The notes beneath the pieces are model-generated. The model was not told the DNA's origin and made no database searches. It was given only the letters and a program-made list of their open reading frames with translations. Of a stretch of DNA of 64,000 bases, positions 61,701 to 64,000 are shown piece by piece; within the stretch, counting starts at the first letter, position 1, and every line of letters begins with the position of its first letter. The stretch comes from Lepidurus packardi. Lineage: Eukaryota > Arthropoda > Branchiopoda > Notostraca > Triopsidae. The stretch is taken from assembly GCA_023053545.1 (NCBI GenBank), contig JAKZAN010000001.1, positions 8,266,565 through 8,330,564 of the forward strand, in the 5' to 3' direction. The position numbers and the translations under genes are program-made.

Positions 61701-63948
61701 TAATAATACTTTTCTAAATTCATCATCAAAGGAAGCTTAAGCATCTTCCGTAAGGTAGTTCCTGTATCGGGAGTGATATCCGTGCCCACAATTTCGGATA
61801 TTTCTTGCCAATGACGTTGGCGTAGCCCAGGATTGCACAACACAGCTACTACTGGCAAGTTTACCTAAAAAGTCGTCGTATTTAAGCACATATAAAGATA
61901 TATTTCTTTATTATATCTACTTTAAATTTTTTAATATCCTCGATAGTAAAATAACTAATTTTCAAGGGAGCAGGGAGCAATTCCGGGTCGGTCGCATCGA
62001 CGTGCCACTGGACTTTACCCGCTTCTTCTATTTCTTGTTGTTTGCAACGCGCACGGAAGATCTTTTGAAGTTTATGCATCTCGCGCGATAACTCATCTGT
62101 CTCATTCTCCACCACTTCTGAGTTCAGGTTCACAAACGATCCATCCATCCATCGTTTCAACGCTTTCTTCCATTTCAAAGCTGTGCTAAACAGTTTCGCG
62201 TAAGGATCCAAATTAGCCTAAACTCGAAATTAGAAAGGAATAAACAGGAAGCTACAATCGACTAGTTTCTATTACATTGATTTCTGAAACTTCTGGAAAG
62301 GCAGACGGTGGGAATTTTAGCAAATTCTCTTCTTGATTGACCCATAATACCGTTTCTTGCAAAGCTTTCATCTTCCTTTGCAAAGCCACCACATCCTATG
62401 TCAATCACACACCGCTGACAAATTCATACTTAATTTTCCCATTGCATTTTTTTACTTGATAGTAGTACTGAACAGATTTTATGTCACTACAGTGATCGAA
62501 ATTCCTCAACTTCAAGCGAAGTTTGTTTAACTGCACATGAGTAGTCTCTAAAGTATTTTGATAATGGTCCTCAAAAGTTCGCCTTTGTGTGTTTAGAATC
62601 TAAGTCAAAGAAATATGAATTGTGTTCCACACTAAATTGGTCCAGGTGAATTAACCTGTAATCCTTGGTCAAAGGCTGGAGTTATCGTATGAGGAACGTT
62701 GAACACCACAGCGTTGGATAGCACGTCTTCAGGTGGAAAGAAAACGGCGTCGAGCAGTTTGGCAAATTTTTGCTTCAATTCCACCACACGTTGAGTCAAA
62801 ATCGGAAGAGAGGTATTGCGAGCTTCTTCCATAAATATTGACCGCTTCAGGAGCTCTTTTGTGGTAGTGGGAGGTTCCAATAGCTGATTCTGCATGGACT
62901 GAAATTCCATTAATAACCTGCGAAAGAATGTACAAGCTGAGAGCACAAACAAAAAGGAGAAAATAATGATTTTACGCGTTGACATCTTTGCGGTGCTGAT
63001 AAGATAAATAATCCCTTAAACGACTGGAAAGGGATTTAAGAGTATTTTGCCACTGTTCCTTCAGTAGCCCTAAATTTACACTAAAAAGAAGCATTTATAA
63101 TAATATAACTGAATGTAAAACGCATGTTTTTACCTAGAGCGAGGAAGGAAGACGGTGGACGGAAGTCTTCGTACGCGATAATATTCTTGGGTTAATATGT
63201 GCACGGTATCAATAACTCCTTCTATTGACGCCGAGTTTTCGATTAATCTTTGTACCGTTGCGTTCATGTTGCCATTTAATAACTCCGCCCAATCAGTACC
63301 TACGTGTATAACACATTATAAAACAAGTTTGGAAGTACGCAAGCGGATATTACTAAGAGAGACAAGTAGCGACTCAATCTCTTGGTTAACTAAACGTGAG
63401 TATTTTTCCACTGAAGATTTAATTAACGTCCTAGTTTCTTCTGGAACAGTGAGATTCAAACGAGGGCTTCTGCGAGAGGATAGTTTGACTGAGCTTAAAG
63501 CTGTAGGCAAAGTCTGTGTCATTTTAATGAAGAAAGTCTGCAGCTGTTCAGTGAATGTATCATCCTCAGGGATCAACACTAACGTGCCCTTATCTTCTTG
63601 CACGTTTATAATGAAACGTGGCATGCGTAGATGATCCAGGAGACACGCAGAAAATGTTTCTAGCAACGTTATGGCGCTTTGTTGCAGCTTCATTCAAGAA
63701 TGGAATAAAGGAGTTTACGATCTGTTAACGTTTACCATTCTAGTACCTGTAAGTTTATTATAGCCACAGTCACGGCTGGGAATCTGAGCAGTTTGGTTTT
63801 TGTCAAGTATTTGGCCAGTTTGAGATCAGACATAAGGTCCTGGTAAACCTGGGTGGCCAACGCGAGCCATTCCAAACGAACACTCTCACAAGCATCCAAT
63901 CCATGAGTAATGAATTCTTCTAATGATATTGCCAAATCACTTCTTAGC
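43721..63948 (-). CDS. axonemal inner-arm dynein heavy chain (5' end beyond window)
   Basis: Motor of cilia, here with the tail partly missing at the right edge; the last visible exon starts at an acceptor at 63948. Read in order on the minus strand: tail (63.9-61.7 kb); linker (61.6-59.6 kb, [15 protein letters not shown]); AAA1 P-loop GPAGTGKT (59366-59389) with Walker [12 protein letters not shown]2 P-loop GRPMGGKS (58073-58096); AAA3 GPTGTGKT (56758-56781) with [11 protein letters not shown]4 GVGGSGRQS (55216-55242; Arg in place of the P-loop Lys is usual in axonemal chains); stalk helix 1 (54.3-54.0 kb); microtubule-binding region (49.8-49.4 kb); stalk helix 2 (49.3-49.1 kb); AAA5, AAA6 and the C-terminal domain to the end [18 protein letters not shown] and [13 protein letters not shown]. 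The ending groups it with DNAH3/DNAH7/DNAH12. More than 30 short introns; three carry transposons. No lesion was noticed in the exons read. Confidence 0.92.
46612..46943. mobile_element. MITE copy 1 in a dynein intron, with TTAGG-like core
   Basis: Ends CACGGAGGACTCGATAAAAG and the inverted match GAGTCATCCTTGTG. Inner repeats CACAAGG/CCTTGTG bracket a core containing several CCTAA units (46773-46815). Same family as the copy at 60897-61319, in opposite orientation judged by the core. No target duplication was made out. Non-coding. Confidence 0.75.
49836..50540. other. left part of the retrotransposon-bearing intron
   Basis: Dynein intron sequence plus possible 5' untranslated part of the retrotransposon. 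No tRNA-primer binding site or long terminal repeat was recognised, so the left border of the insertion is unknown. Confidence 0.4.
50541..51251 (+). CDS. Ty3/gypsy gag-like open frame
   Basis: Starts [20 protein letters not shown] and holds the retrotransposon gag helix pattern near 50790-51000 ([36 protein letters not shown]). The nucleocapsid zinc knuckle is not seen. The frame stops at 51249-51251 after a non-gag-like tail. The pol frame overlaps from 51131. The segment joining them lacks the aspartic protease D-T/S-G motif, so a deletion has removed the knuckle and protease. Confidence 0.75.
   Translation: MATAGLKALINPPVYDGTGDFGQFLSGLLTVSVANGWTDNQCRRILPALPEESAEAALQNLEPIPESLGALEEALLGVFSPRKAQRLYLTEFYNRKLLREETTHAYAADLKRLFRAANPEISEKITLEKFVMEQFVKGLPMDWRARFYDAQICTLTGLIEKLNTWRISQEAVRQTEKGTINRKTASGRYPKYATGNRCNGNQKTDLVLCIREDRFRAEQNVSYSESNYSLATFVEL
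51252..53916 (+). pseudogene. Ty3/gypsy pol (reverse transcriptase, RNase H, integrase), degenerate
   Basis: Antisense within the dynein intron 49836-53994. Reverse transcriptase (about 51700-52550) with [31 protein letters not shown] and the catalytic [12 protein letters not shown] at 52337-52339 interrupts it; a frameshift follows near 52550. RNase H (52560-52860) shows [11 protein letters not shown], and [10 protein letters not shown]. Another shift near 52940 leads to a stop at 53061. Integrase (53230-53916) has the zinc-binding part (AHLG, CTQC), MDIL and the ILTDQ motif. A run of ATACC repeats near 53730 has shifted the last part. Only 75 bases separate the pol stop from the dynein splice donor, and no paired long terminal repeats were found. 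The copy is truncated and cannot be active. Confidence 0.85.
60062..60156. repeat. AT-rich tandem repeat in a dynein intron
   Basis: Four copies of a unit of about 20 bases, AATAATTATTTAATAGTCTT with variants. No coding content. Confidence 0.8.
60897..61319. mobile_element. MITE copy 2 in a dynein intron
   Basis: 423 bases with terminal inverted repeats built on CACAAGGACGACTCGA followed by AGAAAGGACT or its match. Second-order repeats CACAAGG/CCTTGTG enclose a GGTTAGGTTAGGCTAGG core. It starts about 40 bases after the splice donor of the exon ending FVKPVE. Same family as 46612-46943. No target-site duplication was recognised. Confidence 0.8.
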
Positions 63949-64000
63949 CTAAATTAAATATTAAGTCCTGCATTACTATTTATTTAGTTTATAAATAAAA

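Overview
This is a gene-dense animal nuclear window. Most introns are about 50-70 bases with GT-AG ends, intergenic gaps are short, and the genes are typical metazoan ones. The clearest hint of lineage is a secreted two-domain haemoglobin with a signal peptide at 36.2-37.8 kb. Together with the compact introns and TTAGG-like motifs, this suggests an arthropod, most likely a branchiopod crustacean such as a daphniid relative. That assignment is inference, because no ribosomal or mitochondrial marker is present.

Left part (0-20 kb): the 5' part of a MAM-domain secreted protein (minus), a voltage-gated calcium channel alpha-2/delta subunit (plus), the gamma subunit of mitochondrial NAD-isocitrate dehydrogenase (plus), a LAP2/thymopoietin-like LEM protein (minus), an uncharacterised protein (minus), an ARMC10/ARMCX-like armadillo protein (plus), TOMM6 (plus), an N-acetylglucosamine-6-sulfatase (plus) and mitochondrial ribosomal protein S25 (minus). 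Four of these act at or in mitochondria.

Middle part (20-43 kb): an orphan secreted protein, a broken topoisomerase IB-like gene, a papain-family protease with a decayed tandem paralogue, and a nested transposon island at 29.1-33.2 kb. Then follow an ASB13-like ankyrin/SOCS protein, the snoRNP chaperone NOPCHAP1, the globin, a small predicted GPI-anchored orphan, and a PM20D1-like M20 peptidase ending in KDEL.

Right part (43.7-64 kb): a single inner-arm axonemal dynein heavy chain gene on the minus strand, 5'-truncated by the window edge. Its introns have taken in a degenerate antisense Ty3/gypsy retrotransposon (in the intron between the stalk and the microtubule-binding domain) and two copies of one MITE family.

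The most unusual structures are: (i) the nested transposons, where target-site duplications and restored terminal repeats give the order of insertion; (ii) a 594-base near-perfect palindrome with TTAA flanks; (iii) a topoisomerase IB relative that keeps all five catalytic residues but has lost the linker; (iv) the GPI-anchored orphan; and (v) the KDEL end of the PM20D1-like enzyme. All coding spans run from start to stop and include introns. Exon joins were checked by reading phase where stated.
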